A stretch of 64,000 bases of DNA, taken from Actinobacteria bacterium 69-20. GTDB lineage: Bacteria > Actinomycetota > Actinomycetes > Mycobacteriales > Nakamurellaceae. The notes beneath the pieces were generated by a model that saw nothing but the letters and a program-made list of their open reading frames with translations, was not told the origin of the DNA and ran no database searches. The translations under genes were made by a program, and so were the position numbers. Shown here in pieces: positions 32,320 to 39,739 of this stretch. Position 1 is the first letter of the stretch, and each line of letters starts with the position of its first letter. The DNA is taken from the NCBI GenBank assembly GCA_001897425.1, contig MKSW01000003.1:144772-208771 (forward strand), given 5' to 3'.

Positions 32320-33084
32320 TCAGCCGAGCGGGAGACCGAACACCTCGAAGGCCGTACACGGGTGTCCGGCGAATCGATCGGCGTGGCGCATCACGAACGA
32401 CTGTCCGAGCGAATCCGGATCGGCGCCCGCCGCGCCCAAACCCGCCAGGTACGCCGCATGTGCCTTCAAGGACGCGATCCCGGCCGACACGGTGTCGGTC
32501 ACGTCCACCGCATGCGTCGGCTCCGGCGAGCCGGCCACGGCCGTGAAGCGCACGCCGGACCACGGCGCGAGCGGTGAGCTGTCGGCATCGACCAGGTCGC
32601 GGAAGATCCAGCGGTTCGCCGCGTCGCGCACGGCGTCCAGTACCGCGAGGCCGACCACCCGGTGGTCCGCCATGTTGAACGTGCCCGGACCGAAGGATTC
32701 GCGGTGATTGATGGTGAGGACCACCTCGGGGCGGTGCCGACGGATGGCCGCGGCGAACTCGCGGCGCAGCCGGAGCGCATCGTGGATGACGCCGTCCGGG
32801 TGATCAAGGAACTCCAGGGATGACACGCCCACGGCATCGCATGCCGCGCGCTGTTCCGCGACCCGCAGCGGGCGCACCGCGGCCGGATCCATCCCGTCGA
32901 TCCCTGCCTCGCCGCGGCTGGCGAGCAGATATCGCACCTCCTTGCCCTGCCCGGTCCAGCGGGCGACGGCCGCTGCGGCGCCGTACTCCATGTCGTCGGG
33001 GTGCGCGACGATCGCCAGTGCCGTCGACCAGTCCTCCGGCAGGGGGCGTAGCTGGGCCGTCTCGTCGTCGGATGCGTGCACCAT
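32320..33084 (-). CDS. PIG-L family deacetylase
   Basis: A 254-residue zinc-dependent N-acetylglucosaminyl deacetylase-fold protein. Zinc ligands are in AIVAHPDDMEYG and the distal ADHRVVG. Family members include MshB (mycothiol synthesis) and Mca (mycothiol-conjugate amidase); this protein is shorter than both (about 290-300 residues) and may be a different amidase. GGAAGGA 8 nt upstream supports ATG 33084. It is encoded against the atp genes, between the P450 gene and atpC. Confidence 0.9.
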   Translation of the reverse strand: MVHASDDETAQLRPLPEDWSTALAIVAHPDDMEYGAAAAVARWTGQGKEVRYLLASRGEAGIDGMDPAAVRPLRVAEQRAACDAVGVSSLEFLDHPDGVIHDALRLRREFAAAIRRHRPEVVLTINHRESFGPGTFNMADHRVVGLAVLDAVRDAANRWIFRDLVDADSSPLAPWSGVRFTAVAGSPEPTHAVDVTDTVSAGIASLKAHAAYLAGLGAAGADPDSLGQSFVMRHADRFAGHPCTAFEVFGLPLG

Positions 33085-33206
33085 GCCGCCGATCCTTCCA
33101 GATGCCGTGCGGGTGCGATCGAGCCGCAGCTGGGCCGCCGCTGAGCCATCACCGGGCCATCACCGAGCCGCCGCTGGGGGCCGCAGGGACCGCGCACCGG
33201 GTCGGA

Positions 33207-33212
33207 TAGACT
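33207..33212 (+). promoter_or_regulatory. -10 box in front of atpC
   Basis: TAGACT lies 5 nt before a micro-ORF ATG (33218) and 44 nt before the atpC GTG. It could be the independent promoter needed by the detached atpC. Confidence 0.5.
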
Positions 33213-33217
33213 GGGCG

Positions 33218-33244
33218 ATGTTCTCATTCGGTCGGGCGGGGTAG
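33218..33244 (+). CDS. Eight-codon micro-ORF upstream of atpC
   Basis: ATG-TTC-TCA-TTC-GGT-CGG-GCG-GGG-TAG (MFSFGRAG) starts 5 nt after a -10 box and stops 11 nt before the atpC GTG, its stop merging with the atpC ribosome-binding site TAGGAG. It may be a leaderless leader peptide coupling ribosomes to atpC. It could be chance. Confidence 0.3.
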   Translation: MFSFGRAG

Positions 33245-33255
33245 GAGCGGCGCTG

Positions 33256-33648
33256 GTGGCTGATATGCAGGTCGACCTGGTGGCGGTCGAACGGGCCGTC
33301 TGGTCCGGTCGGGCCGACATGGTCGTCGCTCGTACCGTCGACGGCGATATCGGCATCATGGCCGGGCACGCCCCCTTGCTCGCGGAGTTGAAGGAAGGGT
33401 TCGCGGCGCGGATCCAGCAGCCGGACGGCACCATCTTCGGCGTTGCGGTGCATGGCGGATTCCTGTCCGTGACGAGCGACGGTGTGTCGATCCTCGCCGA
33501 GTCCGCGCAGATGGAGGACGAGATCGACATCAAACGCGCGCGCGAGATCTACGAACGCGCCAAGGCCGTGGGCACCGACTCCGCCGAAGCAGAGGCCGAA
33601 CTGAGACGGGCGCGCGCCCAGCTTCTGGCGACCGGCCAAGAGATTTAG
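33256..33648 (+). CDS. atpC: ATP synthase subunit epsilon, detached from the operon
   Basis: A 130-residue epsilon subunit: an N-terminal beta-sandwich (MQVDLVAVERAVWSG, DIGIMAGHAPLLAEL) and C-terminal helices (EIDIKRAREIYERAK...AEAEAELRRARAQL). It completes F1 and couples or inhibits the rotor. GTAGGAG 9 nt before GTG 33256 fixes the start. It lies 2.4 kb downstream of atpD, behind a P450 gene and a reverse-strand gene, so it cannot share the atp transcript in the usual way. The DUF2550 gene that normally follows it is still next. Confidence 0.95.
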   Translation: MADMQVDLVAVERAVWSGRADMVVARTVDGDIGIMAGHAPLLAELKEGFAARIQQPDGTIFGVAVHGGFLSVTSDGVSILAESAQMEDEIDIKRAREIYERAKAVGTDSAEAEAELRRARAQLLATGQEI

Positions 33649-33681
33649 TCGGCTGGCGACACATCGCGGCGGGATTGCGTG

Positions 33682-34152
33682 ATGGAGCTGGCAGAGGTCT
33701 TGGGACTGGTCGTTCTGCTGGGCATCATTGCGCTGATCGTCCTGGTGGTGTTGCGTCGCGCGATCTTGGCGCGCGCCGGCAGCTTCGACGTCAGCTGGCG
33801 CCGCAGGCGGGCCGCCGACGATCGTGGCTGGCTCCTCGGTCAGGCTCGCTACCGCGGAGGACAGCTTTGTCTGTACCGCGCCTTCTCGGTGCTGCCCACC
33901 GCAGCGCTGATACTGAATCGGGACGACTTCACGTTGGGCCCGGTCCGGCCGCCCATCGGCGCCGAGCCCGACTTGCTGCCTCCCGGTGTGGTGATCGTGC
34001 CGGGCGCGGCCACCGGCATCGCGATCGAGATGGCTCTGTCCCCCGATGCATTGACCGCACTTCGGTCCTGGGTCGAGTCGCGTCCGCCGGGGATGCGTCG
34101 GCCGGACCGCGAGCGGTTGGACGGCAGCGTGGGAGACGCGCCACCGCGGTAG
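33682..34152 (+). CDS. DUF2550 membrane-anchored protein
   Basis: About 156 residues: one N-terminal membrane helix (about 6-26) then a soluble domain with SFDVSWRRR and ARYRGGQLCLYR, the DUF2550 signature (Rv1312 in M. tuberculosis). Its steady place after atpC in Mycobacteriales is kept here. Function unknown. A GTG three bases upstream is an alternative start. Confidence 0.85.
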   Translation: MELAEVLGLVVLLGIIALIVLVVLRRAILARAGSFDVSWRRRRAADDRGWLLGQARYRGGQLCLYRAFSVLPTAALILNRDDFTLGPVRPPIGAEPDLLPPGVVIVPGAATGIAIEMALSPDALTALRSWVESRPPGMRRPDRERLDGSVGDAPPR

Positions 34153-34191
34153 GCGGTATCCCGTGCGGTCACCGAATGCGTACCGCCGTGG

Positions 34192-34812
34192 TTACGTGCG
34201 CGCTTGACGCACGCCCTTGCGCCGCCGAATGCCGGCGTCGGCGCGATCCCCGCCCGGTACCCACCGGATGTCGCCGCCGGGATTCGCGACCCGCGCGAGG
34301 ATGAACAGCAGGTCCGACAGTCGGTTGAGGTAGGTGCACGCCAGGACGCTGGTGCGCTCGGGCTCCGCCCGGTACAGCGCCCACGCCGATCGTTCGGCCC
34401 GGCGGGCCACGGTCCGGGCCTGGTGCAGCAGCGCCGCGGCCGGAGTTCCGCCCGGCAGGATGAACGAGTCCAGGTCGGCCAACTCCGCGTTGAACGAGTC
34501 GCAATCCGCTTCGAGGCGGTCGACGTATTCCTGCGTCACGCGCAGCGGTTCCCACGCCGGTTCGGCAATGACCGGCGTCCCGAGATCCGCGCCGACGTCG
34601 AAGATCTCGTTCTGCAGGCGGGATATGACGGTGGCGACAGCCTGCGGCGGCCGGCCGAGGGCCAGCACCAGACCGAGGCAGGAGTTGGCCTCGTCACAGT
34701 CGGCATACGCGACCAGACGCGGGTCGGTTTTCGGCACGATCGCGCCGTCGACGAGCCGCGACGTGCCGGCGTCTCCGGTCCGCGTGTAGACGCGGGTGAC
34801 ATGAATGGCCAT
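34192..34812 (-). CDS. ATP:cob(I)alamin adenosyltransferase (PduO type)
   Basis: A 206-residue trimeric PduO-type enzyme transferring the adenosyl group of ATP to cob(I)alamin. Signatures are YTRTGDAGTSRL at the N-terminus, the active-site region QNEIFDVGADLGTP, FILPGGTPAAALLHQARTVARRAER and YLNRLSDLLF. It is divergent from murA with 38 bp between start codons, and each gene has its own leaderless -10. It matches Rv1314c by position. Confidence 0.94.
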   Translation of the reverse strand: MAIHVTRVYTRTGDAGTSRLVDGAIVPKTDPRLVAYADCDEANSCLGLVLALGRPPQAVATVISRLQNEIFDVGADLGTPVIAEPAWEPLRVTQEYVDRLEADCDSFNAELADLDSFILPGGTPAAALLHQARTVARRAERSAWALYRAEPERTSVLACTYLNRLSDLLFILARVANPGGDIRWVPGGDRADAGIRRRKGVRQART

Positions 34813-34818
34813 GGTCGT

Positions 34819-34843
34819 AGCGTAGAGCCCTGCCGGATACGCT
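34819..34843. promoter_or_regulatory. Back-to-back leaderless promoters for cobalamin adenosyltransferase and murA
   Basis: TACGCT on the minus strand (34819-34824) lies 6 nt before the adenosyltransferase ATG, and TACGCT on the plus strand (34838-34843) lies 7 nt before the murA GTG. The -35 regions must overlap, so the two polymerases may compete. Confidence 0.65.
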
Positions 34844-34850
34844 GTGCGGC

Positions 34851-36119
34851 GTGGATGTGCAGCCGGAGAAGCTCTTGGTATCCGGGGGAGCCCGGCTCGA
34901 CGGCGACGTCTCGGTGACCGGCGCGAAGAACAGCGTGTTGAAGCTCATGGCCGCCGCGCTCCTCGCCGAGGGGACGACGACCATCTCGAACTGCCCGCGT
35001 ATCCTCGACGTCCCACTCATGGCAGATGTGCTGCGGGGCCTCGGATGTCGTGTCGACGTCGACGGAGACGTGGTCACCATCGACACGCCGCCGGAGCCGT
35101 CCTTCCACGCCGATTTCCCGGCTGTCGGCCGCCTGCGGGCGTCGGTCTGCGTACTGGGCCCGCTAATGGGCCGACTCGGCCGCGCGATCGTGGCCCTGCC
35201 CGGCGGCGACGCGATCGGATCTCGCCCGCTCGATATGCACCAGAACGGACTACAGGCGTTGGGCGCCACCATGCGGATCGAGCACGGCGCGGTGGTCGGG
35301 GAGGCGGCGAAACTGCGCGGCGCGACGATCGAGCTCGATTTCCCGAGCGTGGGCGCGACCGAGAACATCGTCATGGCAGCCGTTCTCGCGGCCGGAACCA
35401 CGACCATCGAGAACGCCGCACGCGAACCGGAGATCGCGGATCTGGTGCACATGCTGAACGGCATGGGTGCCCGGATCACCGGTGCCGGCACCCCGACGCT
35501 GGTGATCGACGGCGTGGACCGGCTGTCGCCGACGCGTCACCGTACGGTCGGCGACCGCGTGGTCGGGGGCACCTGGGCGTTCGCCGCCGCGGTGACCCGT
35601 GGCCGGGTGCGCGTGCACGGTGTCGACGCAGACCACCTGACGGTCCCGCTCGAACGACTCGTGGCCGCCGGGGCCGCGGTCTCGCGCGCCCCCGACGGGT
35701 TCGAGGTCCGCATGGACGCGCGCCCGCGCGCCGTCGACTTCGTGACCCTGCCGTATCCGTCGTTCCCGACGGATCTGCAGCCGATGGCGCTGGCGTTGGC
35801 CGCAGTGGCCGACGGGCACTCGATCATCACCGAGAACGTGTTCGACGCACGCTTCCGCTTCGTCGAAGAGCTCATCCGGATGGGCGCCGACGCGCATATC
35901 GACGGGCACCACGCGTCGATCCGCGGCCGGGACCAGTTGTCCAGCGCGCCGGTGTGGGCCACCGACATCCGAGCCGGCGCCGGCCTGGTGCTCGCGGGGT
36001 TGGCCGCCGACGGCGTGACCGAGGTGCACGACGTGTTCCACATCGACCGCGGTTACCCCGATTTCGTGCAGAATCTCGCCGCGCTCGGCGCGACCGTGGA
36101 GCGCGCACCGGATCGCTGA
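34851..36119 (+). CDS. murA: UDP-N-acetylglucosamine 1-carboxyvinyltransferase
   Basis: A 422-residue MurA that transfers enolpyruvate from PEP to UDP-GlcNAc, the first committed step of peptidoglycan synthesis. The PEP loop reads [16 protein letters not shown]: the usual catalytic cysteine (Cys115 in E. coli) is Asp120 here, as in M. tuberculosis, which makes the enzyme insensitive to fosfomycin. [12 protein letters not shown] at the N-terminus is the UDP-GlcNAc loop. The GTG is leaderless. Confidence 0.97.
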   Translation: MDVQPEKLLVSGGARLDGDVSVTGAKNSVLKLMAAALLAEGTTTISNCPRILDVPLMADVLRGLGCRVDVDGDVVTIDTPPEPSFHADFPAVGRLRASVCVLGPLMGRLGRAIVALPGGDAIGSRPLDMHQNGLQALGATMRIEHGAVVGEAAKLRGATIELDFPSVGATENIVMAAVLAAGTTTIENAAREPEIADLVHMLNGMGARITGAGTPTLVIDGVDRLSPTRHRTVGDRVVGGTWAFAAAVTRGRVRVHGVDADHLTVPLERLVAAGAAVSRAPDGFEVRMDARPRAVDFVTLPYPSFPTDLQPMALALAAVADGHSIITENVFDARFRFVEELIRMGADAHIDGHHASIRGRDQLSSAPVWATDIRAGAGLVLAGLAADGVTEVHDVFHIDRGYPDFVQNLAALGATVERAPDR

Positions 36120-36148
36120 CACGGCCGGCCGGTGCGACGCCTGGGTGG

Positions 36149-37090
36149 CTATGCCCTGGCAACGCTCCACCGGCCGGTCTGGATCGGCTTTCCGCCGCAG
36201 GTGGTTTCCTCGATGCGAGCGCCCGCGACGTAGCGGACCACGACGTCGTCACGGCTGCCCTGAACGGTCGCCGTGACGCGGACGGCGCCATCGACGCGGG
36301 TCTCGGATTCGATGCGGACCGCGTCGACGGCGGACGGTCCCAGTGCCACGCGCCAGTACGCGTCGGCCGCCTGCGCCGCCGGGGAGAGATCCGACCGGCC
36401 GCGCAGGCCCGTCGGGTGGACGAGTCCGTCCAGCGCGGCACGCACGACGGCATCGGCGAGGTCGGGGGTCAGCTGACCGTAGCTGTACCCGATCGGCAGA
36501 ACAAGCATCGTGGCGGCGAAACGGTGCCCGCCGAGGTGGCTGATCTCGGTGACGCGCTGGCCGAACGTCGTGCGCAGGGCAGCGGCGACAGGCCGGCCGC
36601 GTACCGCACAGCAGCGGTCGCGTTTCGCGTTGGTGCAGACGCCTATGACGATGTCCTCGACCATGGATCCGTCGACAGCTGTTGCCCCCGTGGCCAGGCC
36701 CGCGATCGCGGTCGCGTCGAGACCACCCGGGAACGTCGCCAGGAAGGGGTCGTGGCCCACTCTTCCGGCGCGGGGTGCCTGAAGGGGCACGCGGTGGCGG
36801 TCCCGAACGGGCCGGACCGCGAACGCCCGGGTTCTGGGCGAAGCTGCCAGCGCGTGCTGTACGGCCCGCGGTAGCAGGCCTCGAACGGCGTCATCGGCGG
36901 CCGTCCGGCTCCACGGCGAGCGGTGATCGAGGAGCAGGAAGGTGTCGAAGGACGGGGCGGAACCGATCGGGCTGTCGCCGGCGGCGCGATCCGCGTCGCA
37001 GCACGGTGCGGCGGCGGGTGGCGCCGTGGCAGCGGATGGGGTCGTGGCGGACTGCGCTGCGGGAGACTGCGCAGTTGGAGATGCTGTCAC
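36149..37090 (-). CDS. Sucrase/ferredoxin-like protein (thioredoxin-fold Fe-S family)
   Basis: A 313-residue protein of the Suc_Fer-like family. An Ala-rich N-terminus of 30 residues precedes the conserved parts: VCTNAKRDRCCAVRG with the cysteine set, and ISHLGGHRFAATMLVLPIGYSYGQL, including the HxxGH pattern that binds a 2Fe-2S cluster in related proteins. Function is unknown; the relatives are putative redox proteins. GGGAGGA 7 nt before GTG 37090 supports the start. It is convergent with murA. Confidence 0.85.
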   Translation of the reverse strand: MTASPTAQSPAAQSATTPSAATAPPAAAPCCDADRAAGDSPIGSAPSFDTFLLLDHRSPWSRTAADDAVRGLLPRAVQHALAASPRTRAFAVRPVRDRHRVPLQAPRAGRVGHDPFLATFPGGLDATAIAGLATGATAVDGSMVEDIVIGVCTNAKRDRCCAVRGRPVAAALRTTFGQRVTEISHLGGHRFAATMLVLPIGYSYGQLTPDLADAVVRAALDGLVHPTGLRGRSDLSPAAQAADAYWRVALGPSAVDAVRIESETRVDGAVRVTATVQGSRDDVVVRYVAGARIEETTCGGKPIQTGRWSVARA

Positions 37091-37167
37091 ACGAACGATC
37101 CTCCCGTGCGCCGACTGGCGCCGTGCCGGTGGGTCGACGGGGCTGCCGTCGGAGCCACTGTCGGGGC

Positions 37168-37173
37168 TACGGT
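37168..37173 (+). promoter_or_regulatory. -10 box of the enoyl-CoA hydratase gene
   Basis: TACGGT-N6-ATG gives a leaderless start. Confidence 0.6.
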
Positions 37174-37179
37174 CGGGGT

Positions 37180-37950
37180 ATGTCCTACGAGTATCTGACG
37201 GTGTTCGCGCCCGGCCCGGTCACCCGCATCACGCTGAACAATCCGGCCCGGCGCAACGCGCTGTCCGCTGCCGTGCTGGAGGAGTTGCTGCGCGCCCTGC
37301 GGGAGGTCGGCGGCAGCGACGCGAAGGGCCTGGTGCTGGCGGCGAACGGGCCGGTGTTCTCGGCGGGCCATGACTTCGCCGACGTGGTCGGGCGTGATGC
37401 GATCGGCGTCGCCGACCTGATGCGGCTGTGCACCGACGTGATGCTCACCATGCACGCGCTGCCGCAGGTGATCGTGGCGCGCGTCCATGCGCTGGCGACC
37501 GCGGCCGGCTGCCAGCTGGTGGCATCCGCCGACCTCGCGGTCGCCGCCAGATCGGCGGGTTTGGCCCTGCCCGGCGGTAAGGGCGGATGGTTCTGCCACA
37601 CGCCGTCGGTGCCGGTGGGCCGCGCCGTCGGGCGGAAGCGGCTCATGGAGATGGCGTTCACCGGCGATGTCGTCGACGCCGAGACCGCTTGTGCCTGGGG
37701 CCTTGTCAATCGGGTCGTGGACGATGCCGAGCTGGACGACGCCGTCGACGATCTGATGTCGCGCGCGACCCGGGGCAGCGCGGCGGCGAAGGCATGGGGC
37801 AAGCGCGTCCTGTACGCGCAACTCGACCGCCCGGAGGCCGACGCCTACGCCCTTGCCTGCGAGGCGATGACCGCGTCGTCGCAGACCGCGGCGGCGCATG
37901 AGGGTATGACGGCATTCCTGGAAAAGCGCCGGCCGGTGTGGGCCGATTGA
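37180..37950 (+). CDS. Enoyl-CoA hydratase/isomerase family protein
   Basis: A 256-residue crotonase-fold enzyme. The oxyanion-hole segments are GPVFSAGHDFAD and ATAAGCQLVASADLAVA, and the CoA-binding N-terminus is NPARRNALSA. The crotonase acid residues are not clearly conserved: the second oxyanion segment lacks the usual Glu, so it may be an isomerase or hydrolase rather than a hydratase. It is divergent from the Suc_Fer gene, single, and just before nucS. Confidence 0.85.
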   Translation: MSYEYLTVFAPGPVTRITLNNPARRNALSAAVLEELLRALREVGGSDAKGLVLAANGPVFSAGHDFADVVGRDAIGVADLMRLCTDVMLTMHALPQVIVARVHALATAAGCQLVASADLAVAARSAGLALPGGKGGWFCHTPSVPVGRAVGRKRLMEMAFTGDVVDAETACAWGLVNRVVDDAELDDAVDDLMSRATRGSAAAKAWGKRVLYAQLDRPEADAYALACEAMTASSQTAAAHEGMTAFLEKRRPVWAD

Positions 37951-37982
37951 CGGCCGGGTCCCGGGGGCGGGGCCGTTGCCGG

Positions 37983-37988
37983 TAGGGT
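37983..37988 (+). promoter_or_regulatory. -10 box of nucS, leaderless start
   Basis: TAGGGT-N7-GTG. Confidence 0.65.
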
Positions 37989-37995
37989 GCCGACT

Positions 37996-38655
37996 GTGCG
38001 ACTCGTGGTGGCCAGGTGTTCGGTGGACTACTCCGGCCGGCTCACCGCACATCTCCCGATGGCGACCCGGCTGATCCTGATCAAGGCGGACGGCTCCGTA
38101 TCGATCCACGCCGACGATCGCGCGTACAAGCCGCTGAATTGGATGAGCCCGCCGTGCGCCCTGCGCGTCGACGGAGACATGTGGACGGTCACGAGCCGCG
38201 GCGGCGACACGTTGGTGATCACCGTCGAGGAGATCCTGCACGATTCACTGCACGAGTTGGGCCTCGATCCGGGACTCATCAAGGACGGGGTGGAGGCGCA
38301 CCTGCAGGCGCTGCTGGCCGAGCGGGTCGAGGTCCTGGGCGACGGGTTCACCCTGATCCGGCGCGAGTACCCGACGGCCATCGGTCCGGTGGACCTGTTG
38401 TGCCGGGACGCGTCCGGCGCGGTGGTCGCCGTCGAGATCAAGCGACGCGGTGAGATCGACGGCGTGGAGCAGTTGACCCGGTACGTCGAGCTGCTGGACC
38501 GGGATCCGATCCTGTCGCCGGTGACGGGTGTCTTCGCCGCGCAGCAGATCAAGCCGCAAGCCCGGACGTTGGCCCAGGATCGTGGCCTGCGCTGTGTGGT
38601 GCTCGACTACGACGCGCTGCGAGGAATGGACTCGGCCGAAGGCCGGTTGTTCTGA
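37996..38655 (+). CDS. nucS: Mismatch-specific endonuclease NucS/EndoMS
   Basis: A 219-residue nuclease that cuts both strands at G:T, G:G and T:T mismatches and replaces MutSL repair in many actinobacteria and archaea. The N-terminal dimerisation domain starts [16 protein letters not shown] and contains the DNA-binding KPLNWMSPP; the C-terminal RecB-like domain has [18 protein letters not shown] (the D...ExK active site) and [12 protein letters not shown] 37996 follows a leaderless promoter. Confidence 0.96.
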   Translation: MRLVVARCSVDYSGRLTAHLPMATRLILIKADGSVSIHADDRAYKPLNWMSPPCALRVDGDMWTVTSRGGDTLVITVEEILHDSLHELGLDPGLIKDGVEAHLQALLAERVEVLGDGFTLIRREYPTAIGPVDLLCRDASGAVVAVEIKRRGEIDGVEQLTRYVELLDRDPILSPVTGVFAAQQIKPQARTLAQDRGLRCVVLDYDALRGMDSAEGRLF

Positions 38656-38668
38656 TGGGTGCCGGTGC

Positions 38669-38746
38669 GGGCGCAGTGACACAGGCGCCCGGTAGGGCAC
38701 AATGACACGGGCGTCCGGGTGGGCGCAGGGTCACGGGTGCCCACGC
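38669..38746. repeat. 26-bp tandem repeat, three degenerate copies
   Basis: Copies at 38669-38694, 38695-38720 and 38721-38746 each begin GGGC-C and carry (T/G)-(G/T)-ACAC/TCAC and a GGCG-CCGG core. The array fills most of the gap between nucS and the DUF3107 gene. Confidence 0.8.
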
Positions 38747-38796
38747 GGGCATCATCGAAGCGGAAGCCGTCACGGCTCGCGCCTGGGAGGTCATTG

Positions 38797-39021
38797 GTGG
38801 ACGTCACGATCGGGATCGCGGAAAACGGGCGCCAGTTGACGCTAACCGTCGACGACAAGCCGGAGGCGATCGAGCAGCGGGTCGCCGAGGCGCTGGGCTC
38901 CACGGTGCTGAGCCTCTTGGACGACAAGGGTCGCCGCGTCATCGTCCCGACGGCGAAGATCGCATACGTCGAGATCGGTCCCGCGGACAGCCGGCGCGTC
39001 GGGTTCACGAGCGGAAGCTGA
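38797..39021 (+). CDS. DUF3107 protein (TB9.4-like)
   Basis: A 74-residue protein reading VDVTIGIAENGRQLTLTVD ... VPTAKIAYVEIG at its ends, the DUF3107 family found throughout actinobacteria (Rv3208A/TB9.4). Function unknown. GGGAGG 6 nt before GTG 38797 fixes the start. It is convergent with the TetR gene. Confidence 0.88.
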   Translation: MDVTIGIAENGRQLTLTVDDKPEAIEQRVAEALGSTVLSLLDDKGRRVIVPTAKIAYVEIGPADSRRVGFTSGS

Positions 39022-39039
39022 CCGCACGACCGCGGCGGG

Positions 39040-39654
39040 TCAGGTATTCCTCGGAAAGTGCGAGATGCCGCGCCAGGCCAACTCGGAGACGAGTTCCACG
39101 GCGCGGTCCTGCGTGATCGAGTCTGCTTGGGCCAGCCAGTAGCGCGCGCTGACCTGGGAGAGGCCGACGAGGCCCGCTGCCAGGAGCCGCGCGCTCGCAC
39201 TGTCCGCACCGGTATCCGCCGTGATCGTGTCGCTGATCGCCGCGATGCACGACTCCGTGGCCCGGTCGACGATCGCGGCGATGGCCGGCTCGTCCCGTAG
39301 GTCCGACTCGAAGATCAGCCGGAACGCCTGCCCCTCATCGGCGACGAACGAGAAGTATGCCGCAGTGGCGTTATGGACGCGGAGGCCGTTGTCCTCGCTC
39401 GACGCGATCGCCTGCCGGACCAGGTGAACCATCTCGTCGGCCGATGCCTCGAGTAGCGCCCGATATAGCGCTAGCTTCGACGGGAAGTGTTGATACAGCA
39501 CAGGTTTGCTGACGCCGGCCGCGTCGGCGATATCGTCCATGGCAGTGGCGTGGAAGCCCTGCGCGACGAAGACACCGCGTGCCGCATCAAGCAGCTGAGC
39601 CCGTCGCGCCGTGCGATTCATCCGGCTCGTGCCTCGACGCGGTTGGGCTGGCAT
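39040..39654 (-). CDS. TetR-family transcriptional regulator
   Basis: A 204-residue regulator. Residues about 15-60 are the HTH (RAQLLDAARGVFVAQGFHATAMDDIADAAGVSK followed by PVLYQHFPSKLALYRALLE); the rest is an all-helical ligand and dimer domain. It resembles Rv3208 of M. tuberculosis, which also neighbours the DUF3107 gene. AGGAGGT 4-5 nt before ATG 39654 fixes the start. The ligand is unknown. A copy of the GTGGATG-N15-GACAACC motif lies 27 bp upstream. Confidence 0.92.
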   Translation of the reverse strand: MPAQPRRGTSRMNRTARRAQLLDAARGVFVAQGFHATAMDDIADAAGVSKPVLYQHFPSKLALYRALLEASADEMVHLVRQAIASSEDNGLRVHNATAAYFSFVADEGQAFRLIFESDLRDEPAIAAIVDRATESCIAAISDTITADTGADSASARLLAAGLVGLSQVSARYWLAQADSITQDRAVELVSELAWRGISHFPRNT

Positions 39655-39680
39655 CGACACCTCCTGTCCGCTCGGCCGCC

Positions 39681-39709
39681 GTGGATGCGTCGACCGGTGC
39701 CCGACAACC
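39681..39709 (-). promoter_or_regulatory. GTGGATG-N15-GACAACC motif, copy upstream of tetR
   Basis: The half-sites and 15-nt spacing are the same as at 41706 and 47406. It starts 27 bp upstream of the reverse-strand tetR gene. This is the weakest of the three copies outside the two 7-bp blocks. Confidence 0.45.
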
Positions 39710-39739
39710 CTACGCGGACCGGGGTACGGGCATCGGTGA

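Noticed and set aside
36120-36148. An rRNA operon after murA, as in M. tuberculosis
   Set aside because: Only 29 bp separate murA from the next gene and no rRNA sequence was seen anywhere in the window.
36125-36177. 10-bp inverted repeat between murA and the Suc_Fer gene as a terminator
   Set aside because: CCGGCCGGTG/CACCGGCCGG arms are 33 nt apart, low complexity, and the right arm lies within the coding sequence, so I do not call it.
38669-38746. CRISPR array at the 26-bp repeats
   Set aside because: The units are contiguous without unique spacers, degenerate, and there are no cas genes.
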